Assembly (NCBI GenBank): GCA_964023205.1
Contig: OZ026839.1
Coordinates: 19,126,386-19,190,385 of the forward strand
Direction: 5' to 3'
DNA length: 64,000 nucleotides
From: Lutraria lutraria
Taxonomy: Eukaryota; Mollusca; Bivalvia; Venerida; Mactridae
The notes under the pieces are model-generated. The model ran no database searches and was not told where the DNA came from. It was given only the letters and a program-made list of their open reading frames with translations. Below are positions 63,465 to 64,000 of this stretch, piece after piece. A program made the translations under genes and the position numbers. Numbering within the stretch: position 1 is the first letter of the stretch; each line of letters begins with the position of its first letter.

Positions 63465-64000
63465 ACACTTTCGAATAACTATTGCTCAGAATTTTCTTTG
63501 TTCAGTAAATTAATATTCAATGATGTCTAGACTTCAGGATAGTTTTGTATATGTCCAAGTATGTTGAAATTTATATTTTATTGTATCATGATTTTACTAA
63601 TTTGGGTTTCTGTAAATACGAAACCATGACTGTCAGTACACATCCAAAGTGCTAAATAAAGATGAAAATTGTTGACTACATAATTTCTACTAAATGTTTA
63701 AATACATAATGTAAGTATTCCACGTAGTTTCGTATTTCTTCAGTAATGAACAATAAAACAAATTTTTTTTGGTCACAATTCTTAATAACGAATACAAGTT
63801 TGATTAGAGGTGTAATTCGCCAATTTATACATATTGTGTGATATAAAAGATACTGTATATTAATATTATTGATAATTATGGGTCAGTATATACATTGTCA
63901 TACCACAGTAACATCAACTAATCTTATCGCAGACAATCTTTATAGTATGTTTGCCACATGTAGCACTAATTAATGCACCCTGGTGAGAAGTCAAAGTTAA
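63465..64000. other. AT-rich sequence to window end, nothing recognised
   Basis: No exon or repeat family assigned. Earlier CLPTM1L exons, if present here, were not detected. Confidence 0.4.

Overview
This is nuclear DNA from an animal, most likely a marine bivalve mollusc. The evidence is AT-rich sequence, GT/AG-spliced exons of a conserved metazoan gene separated by introns of up to about 20 kb, and dense interspersed repeats of types I associate with bivalve genomes. The species call is inference. There is no sign of bacterial operons, CRISPR or rRNA. Most short open frames in the window are accidental frames inside repeats.

Host gene: six exons on the minus strand (36827-36877, 30780-30897, 30408-30463, 29381-29425, 9317-9432, 5713-5797) join in frame and encode the C-terminal ~157 residues of a CLPTM1L-like multipass membrane protein, ending in a stop codon. 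Earlier exons were not found and should lie beyond the right edge. The fourth intron (9433-29380, ~19.9 kb) is packed with transposable elements. No other intact host gene was recognised. A decayed PHD-finger-like exon with a good splice donor lies at 21083-21288 on the plus strand.

Mobile DNA, left to right: (1) Two large families of short elements with tandemly repeated cores, here called A (1-973, 4889-5617, 6465-8048, 8185-8421, 25849-27004, 27734-27882, 31799-32962, 34722-35690 with a continuation at 36590-36806, 46282-47713) and B (2052-4870, 10206-12883, 18273-19549 minus, 31168-31798, 43133-44754, 50409-51813, 62203-63068 minus). Related designs are C (35691-36589), D (21857-22588) and F (8425-8953). 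A, B and F share a 3' terminal hairpin built on GCTCAC/GTGAGC; A and B also share a 5' hairpin around GGGCC..GGCCC. The design resembles the bivalve 'pearl'/Helentron-associated (HINE) class; that link is a hypothesis. (2) Elements flanked by TTAA duplications (4001-4768 foldback, 6930-7689, 33412-34282, 61910-63460), three of the four inserted in other repeats. (3) A Jockey-like LINE (about 12960-18058) whose gag ORF is split by a 970-bp palindromic-ended element carrying a 29-bp minisatellite. (4) LINE fragments at 21640-23350 (minus), 23356-23478 (plus) and 56783-57583 (minus). (5) A structurally complete Ty3/Gypsy element at 38126-42975 (minus) with 192-bp LTRs, a GACGT duplication, a tRNA-Leu primer site, and a broken, internally deleted integrase. 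(6) A hAT-like MITE (24441-25013), pogo-like MITEs and two tRNA-derived SINEs. (7) Satellite arrays at 58735-60845 (GGATGTCC palindromes, ~290-bp unit) and 60842-61775 (~147-bp unit).

Two regulatory-looking patterns stand out. Almost every B 3' module carries a consensus RFX X-box palindrome (GTTGCCATAGCAAC). The cores of A, C, D and the array at 60842-61775 are dense in AGGTCA nuclear-receptor half-sites, including exact DR1 motifs. Whether either is used is untested.
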